The notes: generated from the sequence alone by a model not told the origin. A stretch of 7,269 bases of DNA from an uncultured Pseudomonadota bacterium (GCA_937967875.1 CALBTQ010000245.1:1-7269); one strand, 5' to 3'. Counted from the first letter of the stretch, positions 1 to 6,694 are shown. Numbers and translations are program-made.

Positions 1-2
1 TG

Positions 3-11
3 TGCTACACT
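3..11 (+). promoter_or_regulatory. Possible extended -10 element upstream of the MBL-fold hydrolase gene
   Basis: TG at 3-4 is followed by one base and then TACACT at 6-11. This matches four of six positions of TATAAT in the extended -10 (TGnTATAAT) arrangement. It would place a transcription start near 18, just ahead of the ribosome binding site at 29-34. The -35 region lies outside the window, so the call rests on this short motif alone. Confidence 0.25.
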
Positions 12-44
12 ACCGGCCGTTTGACGACAGGGAGAAAAACATCG

Positions 45-1007
45 ATGGATTCCGCGCGCATCATTCGCCTGACGTTGCCCACGCCCTACCCGGTCGGCGA
101 CATCAACGCCTGGTGGATCGACGGCGACGAGCCGACGCTGATCGATACGGGTGTTTACTGGAACCGTTCGCTGGCCGCGTTGCGCGCGCAACTGGCCGCA
201 CACGGGCGCCGCATCGAGGACGTGCGCCGGATTCTGCTCACCCACGGGCACCACGACCACGCGGGCGCGGCATATTATTTTTCGCAGCTTGCCGACGCGC
301 CGATTCTTCTGCACGAGCAATCGTCGCTGACGGCGACGCCGCATCCGGAGCGGCTGGAGGAACTGCTGCGCTTCATGGGCCGTTGCGGTCTGAACGACGA
401 GCACCTGGCGCTGGCGCGCAAGATGTTCAACCACAGTCCGCAGATGGCCGCGGTGGACGCCGAACCCTTCGCGCTCGAAACGCTGCGCGGCGGCGAGACG
501 ATCGTCTGCGGCGATGTGACGTTGCGCGCGCCGGCCACGCCCGGACACAGCCCCGATCATCTGTGTTTCGTCGACGAGGCCGACGGCGTGCTGTTTTGCG
601 GCGACATGCTGCTGGCGCACATCACGCCCAACCCGCTGCTGCATCTGCATCCGGAGGACGGTTACCGGCGCGCACCCAGCCTGCTGCAATACATCGATTC
701 GCTGCACGCGCTGCACGCGCTGCACGCGAGCATCGGCTATGCCGGACACGGCGCGGTGATCGCCGAGGTCGACGCGCTGATCGAGCGCAACCTGTCGTTC
801 ATCGACAAGCGCAAGCAGCGCTACCTGGCCAAGCTCGCCGACGAGCCGCTCACGCCCTACGCGCTGGCGCTGGCCTTTTTCGGCAAGCTGGACCCGATGA
901 ACATGTTCCTCGCGCTAAGCGAAACCGTCGCTTATCTCGATGTGCTGGAGCGCGACCACGCCGTGGCCGTCGATTGGGAAGCGGAAACGATTTCGATCCG
1001 CCGGTAA
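45..1007 (+). CDS. Metallo-beta-lactamase-fold hydrolase (LACTB2-like), complete
   Basis: This 320-residue predicted cytoplasmic metal-dependent hydrolase has no signal peptide. The N-terminus shows the usual first strands of the fold (PYPVGDINAWWIDG, then TLIDTG). The full binuclear metal set is visible: THGHHDHAG gives H67, H69, D71 and H72; TPGHSPDH gives H168; FCGDM gives D187; YAGHG gives H235. After about residue 240 comes a helical tail (ALIERNLSFI onward) resembling the winged-helix domain that follows the catalytic domain in LACTB2-type proteins. The family cleaves varied substrates (thioesters, lactones, RNA), so the substrate cannot be named. The ATG at 45 is preferred because AGGGAG (29-34) lies 10 bases upstream; a TTG at 21 in the same frame is the alternative. 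A perfect triple 9-bp repeat at 702-728 encodes LHALHALHA. The gene converges on the lipoprotein gene, so it belongs to another transcription unit. Confidence 0.9.
   Translation: MDSARIIRLTLPTPYPVGDINAWWIDGDEPTLIDTGVYWNRSLAALRAQLAAHGRRIEDVRRILLTHGHHDHAGAAYYFSQLADAPILLHEQSSLTATPHPERLEELLRFMGRCGLNDEHLALARKMFNHSPQMAAVDAEPFALETLRGGETIVCGDVTLRAPATPGHSPDHLCFVDEADGVLFCGDMLLAHITPNPLLHLHPEDGYRRAPSLLQYIDSLHALHALHASIGYAGHGAVIAEVDALIERNLSFIDKRKQRYLAKLADEPLTPYALALAFFGKLDPMNMFLALSETVAYLDVLERDHAVAVDWEAETISIRR
702..728 (+). repeat. Three perfect tandem copies of a 9-bp unit inside the MBL-fold gene
   Basis: CTGCACGCG occurs at 702-710, 711-719 and 720-728. It encodes Leu-His-Ala three times (residues 220-228), just before the last metal ligand, H235. 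The unit keeps the frame, so gain or loss of a copy would lengthen or shorten a helix by one turn without disrupting the gene. Confidence 0.9.
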
Positions 1008-1034
1008 GCCGGGCGGCAATGATGGGATAAAAAG

Positions 1035-2243
1035 CTACAGGCCGAGCATCTCCGTAACGTCCAGCAGCATCAGCAGCAGGCCGCGCAGGCCGTCGGCGGA
1101 CGGTTCGGCGAAGAAGCGGCCGACGTTCAGGCCCAGCCAGCCCAACGGCAGATCGTCGTCGATGACGCCCAGGGCGATGAGCAGGTCGTCGAGCATCGAC
1201 ACATAGATTTTATCGGGCAGCAGCGGATTGGGGTCGGCCGCCGAGCCTTCCCAGAACGCAAGGCTCAGGTTGCGACACAGCTCCGGCAGCGCCGCGGCGA
1301 TCGCCGGCTCGATGACCAGCGCGCCCAGTTGTACCGGGTCGACCAGCGCGTCGTACGTGCCGTTGTCGTTGGTGTCCTGGTAGGTGAACTGATCGTCGTC
1401 CTGCGCGTCGGTCTCCTGCCCCAACTGCTCGAAGGCGGCGGCGAGACGGGCGAAGGCGTTACCCAGATTGACGCCCGCGCTCTGCATGAAAGCGACGCCC
1501 TCCGTGCCGTCCAGCGCGAGGAATTGATCGAAGGTGTCGTCGCTGAGCAACGCATCGAGCAGGCCGAGCAGCCACTGCAGGAAACCCTCGGGATCGTTGG
1601 TAAGGTCCAGATCCTCGGGGATGTACACCGCGTTGAGGTTGAGGTCGAGGTTGAGGCCCTGCGCGAGGTCGGCCACGGCGGTCAGCAGCGCGGCGAGTGC
1701 GCCCAGCGCGTGCAGATCGGTCTTGTCGAATTCGCCGCCCAGTTCCAGCAACGGCTCGCCGAGCAGCACCAGGTTGTAGCGGCTGAGGAAAAAGTCGATT
1801 TCGTTTTCGTCCAACAGCAGCTTGTACGCGCCGTCGGCCTCGGTGAAAACCTGCCCGACCGTGTCGCGCACGATCGCCTGCAGGCTCTCGCCGATCGGCG
1901 GGCCGGTCACCGGCGCCTGATCGCCGTAATCGGTGCGGCCCCAATCGGTATCGGTCAGCAGATCCTCGACCATGTTCACCAGCGTGTCGGCCAGGTTGAA
2001 CAAAGCCTGGGTGTGCGCCAATTGCAGACCGAAGTTCGCGTCGACGTTGCGCGGCTCGATCTCGATGGCGCTCTGAAAGGCTTCGGTCGCCTCGACGCCC
2101 TCGTTTTTCGTCAGGTGCTTTTTGCCGAGGTTCACATAGTCGGCGGCCGTATAACCGTCGTCCTCGTCATCCGTGCCGCAAGCGAAAACGCAGGCGGCCA
2201 ACAGCAGTAGCGACAACAACCAGGCAAGGCGAGCTTTTTTCAC
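1035..2243 (-). CDS. Predicted lipoprotein of unknown family with TPR-like repeat
   Basis: This 402-residue acidic, Leu-rich protein belongs to no family I recognise. The GTG start at 2243 is preferred: AAGGAG (2255-2250 on this strand) sits six bases before it and a signal sequence follows at once. An in-frame ATG at 2261 would add six residues and place that Shine-Dalgarno inside the gene. The signal is KKARLAWLLSLLLLAAC, with a good lipobox (LAAC, C18) and a second possible one (VFAC, C22). A short acidic linker (GTDDEDDG) follows, so export and lipid anchoring are predicted, with the outer or inner membrane undecided. Residues about 36-69 resemble one TPR (NLGKKHL, then EAFQSAIEIEPRNVDA). 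Residues 197-204 alternate Leu with Asn or Asp, from a four-fold 6-bp imperfect repeat at 1632-1655. Residues 290-298 (DTNDNGTYD) resemble a calcium-binding loop. The rest is predicted helical. It is transcribed divergently from the SDR operon and may share its control region. Confidence 0.8.
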   Translation of the reverse strand: MKKARLAWLLSLLLLAACVFACGTDDEDDGYTAADYVNLGKKHLTKNEGVEATEAFQSAIEIEPRNVDANFGLQLAHTQALFNLADTLVNMVEDLLTDTDWGRTDYGDQAPVTGPPIGESLQAIVRDTVGQVFTEADGAYKLLLDENEIDFFLSRYNLVLLGEPLLELGGEFDKTDLHALGALAALLTAVADLAQGLNLDLNLNAVYIPEDLDLTNDPEGFLQWLLGLLDALLSDDTFDQFLALDGTEGVAFMQSAGVNLGNAFARLAAAFEQLGQETDAQDDDQFTYQDTNDNGTYDALVDPVQLGALVIEPAIAAALPELCRNLSLAFWEGSAADPNPLLPDKIYVSMLDDLLIALGVIDDDLPLGWLGLNVGRFFAEPSADGLRGLLLMLLDVTEMLGL

Positions 2244-2273
2244 CGGGAGCTCCTTCGGCATAAGGTCGGTTTA

Positions 2274-2301
2274 TTTAGAGGCATCGGAAATTTCTTGTCA
2301 A
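2274..2301 (-). promoter_or_regulatory. Candidate sigma70-type promoter for the lipoprotein gene
   Basis: On the minus strand a perfect TTGACA (2301-2296) is followed 16 bases later by TCTAAA (2279-2274), four of six matches to TATAAT. Transcription would start near 2267, just before the Shine-Dalgarno at 2255-2250. The -10 is weak and other registers (CTAAAT at 17 bases) are possible. The near-palindrome GAAATTTC (2287-2294) lies inside the spacer, where a repressor could block polymerase. Confidence 0.5.
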
Positions 2302-2319
2302 TCGACCGCCGGAAATTCC
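2286..2319. promoter_or_regulatory. Pair of near-palindromic GGAAATTYC elements, possible operator
   Basis: GGAAATTTC at 2286-2294 contains the perfect palindrome GAAATTTC. GGAAATTCC at 2311-2319 has GGAA and TTCC arms around a central A. They start 25 bp apart, in the same orientation, within an otherwise G+C-rich gene region. The first lies in the spacer of the lipoprotein promoter candidate and the second between the two opposed -35 boxes. Both positions suit a regulator of the divergent pair. No transcription factor can be assigned, and A/T palindromes this short can arise by chance. Confidence 0.35.
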
Positions 2320-2339
2320 CCCCACGCGCCCCCCACGCG
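2318..2339. repeat. Perfect 11-bp tandem duplication next to the operon promoter
   Basis: CCCCCCACGCG occurs twice head to tail (2318-2328 and 2329-2339) and ends two bases before the TTGACA at 2342. Its 11-bp period is close to one helical turn, so the two copies face the same side of the DNA. That spacing suits a protein bound as a dimer immediately upstream of the -35 box. A simple replication-slippage duplication is equally possible. Confidence 0.6.
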
Positions 2340-2341
2340 CG

Positions 2342-2370
2342 TTGACAGTGCCGGGAGGGAATGACAGAAT
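2342..2370 (+). promoter_or_regulatory. Candidate sigma70-type promoter of the SDR-RND-LolA-like operon
   Basis: A perfect -35 hexamer TTGACA (2342-2347) is separated by exactly 17 bases from CAGAAT (2365-2370). CAGAAT matches four of six positions of TATAAT, including the key second A and last T. Transcription would begin near 2377, leaving an 80-base leader before the ATG at 2458. It points away from the lipoprotein promoter candidate; the two -35 boxes are about 40 bp apart. Confidence 0.55.
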
Positions 2371-2457
2371 TTCGCAACCCGTCATCGTTCCCTGAAAGCG
2401 GGACAATCGACGGCGACAGTGACAATCTTTCAACTTCGAGCGGACAAGGACGAACGA

Positions 2458-3861
2458 ATGGCGAACAAGCGGGTTTTGCTGACCGGCGCATCGGGCTCAA
2501 TGGGCAACGCGGCGTTGCTCGAACTGCTCAACCGGCGCGAGCGTTACGACATCGTGCTGCTGCTGCGACCCTCGCAGAAAAACAAGGACGCCTTCGCGCG
2601 TTACGCCGACGAACCGGGCGTGCAGATCGTCTGGGGCGATCTGAGCAAGGCCGACGACGTGCTGCGGGCGGTCGACGGCGTCGATTACATCCTGCATCCG
2701 GCGGCGATGATCGCCCCGGCGGCCGACCATCATCCGCAACAGGCGCGTAAATCCAATTACGAAGGCACGGTGAACATCGTCGAGGCGATCAAAAAGCAGC
2801 CCGACGGCGGCGCGCACGTGCGTTTCGTCAACGTGTGCACGGTGGCGGCGTACGGCGACCGGCTGCCGCCCCATCACATGATCCGCGTGGGCGATCCGCT
2901 CTACCCGAGCGTCGGCGATTATTATGCGATCACGAAAATCGCCGCCGAACGCGCGGTGATCGAATCGGGGCTCAAGTATTGGGCGTCGATGCGTCAGACG
3001 TACATCGCCATTCCCAAGGCGTGGACGCTGATGGACCCGATCATGTTCCATCAGCCGCTGGACCAGCACATCGAACTGATCACCGACGCCGACGCGGGCT
3101 ACGGCCTGGTGCAGACGCTGGACGCGCCCGACGAATTTTTCGGCCGCGTGTACAACATGAGCGGCGGACCGTCGTGCCGCGTGGTCTACGAAGATTACCT
3201 CAAGTGGTCGATGGCGGCCTTCGGCCAGGGCGATTACCGCAAGGTGGTCGACCGCAACTGGTTCACGCTGCGCAACTTCCATTGCGGTTGGTACGAGGAC
3301 GGCGACGAACTCAACAAATTCCTCGGCCACTGGCGCCAGTCGCTGCAGGATCACCAACGGCAGGTCGAAAGTTGCATCCCCGCGTTGATGAAGCTGGGCT
3401 CGAAACTCAGCCCGGCCTTCGTATCGCGGCTGTACATGAAGCGCCTGGCCGATCCGCTCAAGTGGATCGCCGAAGGCAAGCAGGAGATCGTCAAAGCCTT
3501 CTACGGCAGCCTGGACGAATGGAAGAAAATCCCCCGCTGGGACGAGCCGTTCAGCGTGCAACGTCAGGCGAGCGAACGGCCGCCGTTGCCGACCACGCCC
3601 GAGCAGTGGGCGCAGTCGCGCGGCGGCGAGTTGCTCGAACGCGGCGACGGCAAACACCAATGGCGTTGCGGCTTCGGGCACGAGTTCGAGGCGTCGCCGG
3701 CGACGATCGCCGCCGGGCACTGGTGTCCGCAGTGCATGGCGCCGCCCTGGAACTACGCAGAAATCGCCAAGCGCGATCCGGCGATCGCGCGACTCTACTA
3801 CAGCAACCACACGCCGGCGGAAAGCCAGTGCGTGGACTACCTCTACCTGCCGAATGAATAA
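2458..3861 (+). CDS. NAD(P)-dependent extended SDR (epimerase/dehydratase type) with C-terminal zinc-ribbon tail
   Basis: This 467-residue predicted cytoplasmic oxidoreductase or epimerase has an N-terminal Rossmann fold. The cofactor loop is TGASGSMG (G10, G13, G16). Other landmarks are WGDL, an HPAA segment, an NYEGTVNIVEAI helix, T128 in VCTVAAYG, and the active-site pair Y156/K160 in YYAITK. The SDR part runs to about residue 300; a helical linker follows. At residues 402-426 a compact motif, WRCGFGHEF then GHWCPQC, gives C404, H408, C423 and C426. These resemble the DUF4379-type zinc-ribbon pattern (C, GHxF/W, CPxC). I recall long SDRs with a similar tail in anaerobic bacteria, but could not check. 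The ATG at 2458 has AAGGA (2446-2450) seven bases upstream; a GTG at 2419 in frame is less likely. It heads the operon, nine bases before the RND gene. Substrate unknown; a lipid, sterol-like or sugar-linked compound would suit the neighbours (inference). Confidence 0.85.
   Translation: MANKRVLLTGASGSMGNAALLELLNRRERYDIVLLLRPSQKNKDAFARYADEPGVQIVWGDLSKADDVLRAVDGVDYILHPAAMIAPAADHHPQQARKSNYEGTVNIVEAIKKQPDGGAHVRFVNVCTVAAYGDRLPPHHMIRVGDPLYPSVGDYYAITKIAAERAVIESGLKYWASMRQTYIAIPKAWTLMDPIMFHQPLDQHIELITDADAGYGLVQTLDAPDEFFGRVYNMSGGPSCRVVYEDYLKWSMAAFGQGDYRKVVDRNWFTLRNFHCGWYEDGDELNKFLGHWRQSLQDHQRQVESCIPALMKLGSKLSPAFVSRLYMKRLADPLKWIAEGKQEIVKAFYGSLDEWKKIPRWDEPFSVQRQASERPPLPTTPEQWAQSRGGELLERGDGKHQWRCGFGHEFEASPATIAAGHWCPQCMAPPWNYAEIAKRDPAIARLYYSNHTPAESQCVDYLYLPNE
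3655..3736 (+). other. Zinc-ribbon-like domain within the SDR gene
   Basis: These bases encode residues 400-426 of the SDR protein, with candidate metal ligands C404, H408, C423 and C426. The spacing, a Cys-x3-His followed after 14 residues by Cys-x2-Cys, is that of a small zinc-binding knuckle. Tail residues after it (PPWNYAEIAKRDP) are reasonably hydrophobic and appear to be part of the same module rather than read-through. Confidence 0.6.
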
Positions 3862-3870
3862 GGGCTCCCG

Positions 3871-6636
3871 ATGAACAACTTCGCATCATTCGTCGTTCGC
3901 CGCCGGTTGATCGTCATTCTGCTTGTGCTGGCGCTCAGCGGTTGGTTCGGTTTCCAGGCGGCGTCGCTGCGCAGCGATCCGAACCCGATGAACATTTTTC
4001 CCGCCGACGATCCGGACGTGCAGTTTTCCCACGAGGCCGGCGAGCGCTTCGGCAGCAACTACATCAACATGATCGCGTTGCAGGCCGACGACCTGTTCAC
4101 GCATGACGCGCTGGCGACGCTGCAGGCGATGACCAAGGCCGCCGCCGAGACGCCGGGCGTGAACAACGTGATCAGCCTGGCGAACATGCTGGACATGCAA
4201 CCGGACGGCGAAGGCTCGATTTCGGTGCGGCAATTGATCGATCCGGCCGGGCCGCCCACCGCGCCCGAGGAACTGGCGAAGCTGCGCGCGAACGTGCTGG
4301 GCAACGCGCTGCTGGTGGGCAACCTCGTGTCCGCCGACGGCACGACCGCACTGATGTCGGTGATGCTCGACAAGGACGCCGACTCGACGACCGTGGGCGG
4401 CGCGATCAAGCAGGCGGTTTCCGCGGCCGCGCCGGGGCAGCGCATTTACTTCGGCGGCGTGGAGATGATCATCGATTATCTCGCGCAGGCGATCGCCTCG
4501 CCGCGGATGATCGCGGTAATGACCATGATGTTCGTGCTGCTGATCGCCGCGCTGTACTGGGGCCTGGGCAGCGCGCGCGCGCTGGCGGTGACGCTGGGCG
4601 TGACCGTGCTGACGATCGTTTGGACGCTGGGCGCGCTGGCGATGACCGGCGTGGTGCTCTCGATGTTCACCTCGATGCTGCCGCTGCTGATTTTCGCGGT
4701 GGGCGCGCTGCCGACCATCGTGCTGCTGGCGCGCTACAACACGACCCAAAACGCGCAAGACGCGTTGGCGCAGCAGGCGCCGGCGATCCTGACCGCCGGG
4801 TTGACGATGGCCGCAGTGTTTTTCACGCTCGTGTTCACGCCGCTGGACATTCTGCGCGACATCGGCCTGGGCCTGGGCCTGACCGCGCTGGCCGCGACGC
4901 TGCTGGCGCTGACCTTCGCGCCGGCGGTGCTGTCGTTCTTCACCTTTAAAGAACCGCGTCGCTTCGCTTTCGTTTCGGCGCAAAACGGCTGGGCCGCGAA
5001 GCTGTCGCAAAGCGCGGCGCAACGGCGCAAAGCGCTGGCGCTCGCGGCGGTCGTCGTCACGATCGCGGCGGCGGCGCTGACCTTCTACGTGCCGCGCAAT
5101 GCGAACATGATGGACAACTTCCCGGCCGGCAGCGAGCCGCGCGCGACCGACGATCTGATGCTGAAGCACTTCGGCGGATCGTCGCTGTTCATGATCAACT
5201 TCCGCGCCAAGGACGTGCGCGAGCCGGCGATTCTGGAGCAGATGGAATTGCTGTCCAAGCGCATCCGCACGATCGAGAACGTGTATTTTCCGCAGTCGAT
5301 CGCCGACGTGGTGACCATGCTCAACCGCAACCTGAACGCCGAGCCGACCGTGCCCGAGTCGATGGAGAAAATCAACAATCTGTGGTTCATGCTCGAAGGA
5401 CAGGCGCAGGTGGCGATGCTGCTGGACAAGAGTTTTTCCGACGGCATCATCCTGGGCCGCATCGGCTCGATGGACGCGGCGGTGGTCGGGCGGGCGATCG
5501 CGCAAATCCGGCAGGCGATCGACGACACCGTCCACACCGACCTGGTGAGCGTCGCGCCCGGCGACTTCCCCGAAAAGCAGCGCAAGGAGTTGCTCAAGGC
5601 GTTGGCCGAACGCGCGGCGGAAAAAGCTATGCTGGATTATCAATTCCACACCGGCAAGAAAATCAAGAATCCGAAAGGCTTCGCGCGGGCGCTGCGCGTG
5701 GCGCGCACCGACCGGATTTTGCTGACCGCCACGGAGCGCGCGGAGTTGCAGTCGCGCATCGCGGCGTATCTGTCGGGCAGCGGTTGCGACGTGCTGCTGC
5801 CCGAGAACTTCGACGCGACGCCCGCCGCGCAGGCGCTGGCCGCGCTCAACGCACCGGACGCGCCGACGCTGGTGGCTGCGCTGCAACAGGCGCTGCCCCA
5901 GGCAAGCTGGCAGAACGATCCGGAGTCGTTGAACTACGCGGCCGCGACGATCGGCGAAACCTTCGACAAGCTGTACAAGCGCCTGCGGCTGGCCAAGGCC
6001 CGCAAGACAGCCGAAAAGGCGATGGCGCTGGATCTGCGCACGGCGATGCACGCGGCGCTGTCGGCCGACCTGGACGGCGACCTGTGGACGATCAACAACA
6101 ACCGGATGGGCCTGGACTACGCGCGCTACAAGGAAATCGTCGGCGCCGAGCCGCCCGCGGAAAACCGCATCGCCGCCGAGGTGCGCCTGACCGGCCTGCC
6201 GGTGGTCACCGCGAAACTCAACGACCGCCTGCCCGCCGACACGGCCAAGGCGCTGGGGCTGGCGCTGGCGTTGATTTTCGTCATCGCCCTGTTGCGCACC
6301 CGGTCGGCGAAAACGGCCGCGGCGATCTCCTGGACGGTCATGCTGACCGTGCTGATCAACTTCGCGGCGCTGACCGTACTGGGCATCGCGCTGGACAACA
6401 TCATCGTCGTGGTGCAGAACATCGCGATGGCCGTGGGTGCGGCGTACGCGCTGCTGTTGGCCGGCGGACCCGATGAAGGGCGGGCGATCGTCGCGCATAC
6501 GTGCGCGGTCGCGCTGGGCTTCGCGGCGATGATCTTCGCCGCGCTGGGCACGCAGGCGCTGCTGGGGCTGTTCGTCACGCTGTCGATGATAACGACGACG
6601 TTCGCAGTCTTCGCGCTCGTACCGTTAAAAAAGTGA
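3871..6636 (+). CDS. RND/MMPL superfamily exporter (predicted inner-membrane lipid or hydrophobe transporter)
   Basis: This 921-residue protein has the duplicated RND plan of twelve membrane segments. TM1 is at about 10-31, a first periplasmic loop spans 32-212, and TM2-6 lie between about 213 and 359. TM7 is about 386-408, a second loop spans 409-790, and TM8-12 run from about 793 to 919. It resembles the COG1033/MMPL group of predicted exporters, whose relatives include HpnN, so proton-driven movement of lipids or hydrophobic molecules is the family expectation. In TM4 the segment VGALPTIVLLARY (277-289) aligns with the usual GVDYxIHLLxRY, with Leu-Pro replacing Asp-Tyr. TM10 has AVGAAYALLL (854-863), also without Asp. 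The second loop is about twice the first and contains a helical, charged stretch (about 565-770) before the conserved-looking TGLPV (774-778). TM6 carries a GLGLGL run from a triple 6-bp repeat (4864-4881). The start has AGGG six bases upstream and lies nine bases after the SDR stop, so co-translation is likely. Confidence 0.85.
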   Translation: MNNFASFVVRRRLIVILLVLALSGWFGFQAASLRSDPNPMNIFPADDPDVQFSHEAGERFGSNYINMIALQADDLFTHDALATLQAMTKAAAETPGVNNVISLANMLDMQPDGEGSISVRQLIDPAGPPTAPEELAKLRANVLGNALLVGNLVSADGTTALMSVMLDKDADSTTVGGAIKQAVSAAAPGQRIYFGGVEMIIDYLAQAIASPRMIAVMTMMFVLLIAALYWGLGSARALAVTLGVTVLTIVWTLGALAMTGVVLSMFTSMLPLLIFAVGALPTIVLLARYNTTQNAQDALAQQAPAILTAGLTMAAVFFTLVFTPLDILRDIGLGLGLTALAATLLALTFAPAVLSFFTFKEPRRFAFVSAQNGWAAKLSQSAAQRRKALALAAVVVTIAAAALTFYVPRNANMMDNFPAGSEPRATDDLMLKHFGGSSLFMINFRAKDVREPAILEQMELLSKRIRTIENVYFPQSIADVVTMLNRNLNAEPTVPESMEKINNLWFMLEGQAQVAMLLDKSFSDGIILGRIGSMDAAVVGRAIAQIRQAIDDTVHTDLVSVAPGDFPEKQRKELLKALAERAAEKAMLDYQFHTGKKIKNPKGFARALRVARTDRILLTATERAELQSRIAAYLSGSGCDVLLPENFDATPAAQALAALNAPDAPTLVAALQQALPQASWQNDPESLNYAAATIGETFDKLYKRLRLAKARKTAEKAMALDLRTAMHAALSADLDGDLWTINNNRMGLDYARYKEIVGAEPPAENRIAAEVRLTGLPVVTAKLNDRLPADTAKALGLALALIFVIALLRTRSAKTAAAISWTVMLTVLINFAALTVLGIALDNIIVVVQNIAMAVGAAYALLLAGGPDEGRAIVAHTCAVALGFAAMIFAALGTQALLGLFVTLSMITTTFAVFALVPLKK

Positions 6637-6643
6637 TCTAAAA

Positions 6644-6669
6644 CGATGCGCGCCCCGCGGCGCGGATCG
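6644..6669. other. Strong intercistronic stem-loop between the RND and LolA-like genes
   Basis: CGAT (6644-6647) pairs with ATCG (6666-6669). After one G-G mismatch, CGCGCC (6649-6654) pairs with GGCGCG (6659-6664) around a CCGC loop. On the + strand no T-run follows, so it is not an intrinsic terminator for the operon and more likely affects mRNA stability or relative expression. On the minus strand it is followed directly by TTTT and a few bases later by a T6 run, the layout of a rho-independent terminator, but no intact minus-strand gene lies upstream of it here. Confidence 0.55.
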
Positions 6670-6694
6670 CAGAACCCTCGTGGAGGAAAAGACC

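Noticed and set aside
998..1016. Possible terminator hairpin CCGCC/GGCGG at the end of the MBL-fold gene
   Set aside because: The stem is only five pairs with a nine-base loop, overlaps the stop codon and has no T-run on either strand. It is weak evidence for termination between the convergent genes.
2..1030. A long + strand frame overlapping the MBL-fold gene in another frame
   Set aside because: The product is Arg/Ala-rich low-complexity sequence; the overlapping frame from 45 contains the complete metal-binding motif set.
1329..2210. A 293-codon + strand frame antisense to the lipoprotein gene
   Set aside because: It is a Val/Glu/Gln-rich shadow without a ribosome binding site or motif. 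The minus frame has a Shine-Dalgarno, signal peptide and lipobox.
2402..2427. Direct repeat GACAATC (2402-2408 and 2421-2427) in the operon leader
   Set aside because: Seven bases, two copies, no palindrome and no relation to the -35/-10 positions; easily due to chance.
2497..3810. A 437-codon open frame antisense to the SDR gene
   Set aside because: It is rich in Arg, His and Val with no recognisable motif, whereas the + frame has TGxxGxxG, YxxxK and a zinc ribbon.
3886..6498. An 870-codon open frame antisense to the RND gene
   Set aside because: Its product is an Arg/Gln/His-rich composition artefact of a GC-rich coding strand, with no hydrophobic core or family motif. The + strand frame has twelve membrane segments and a clear RND plan.
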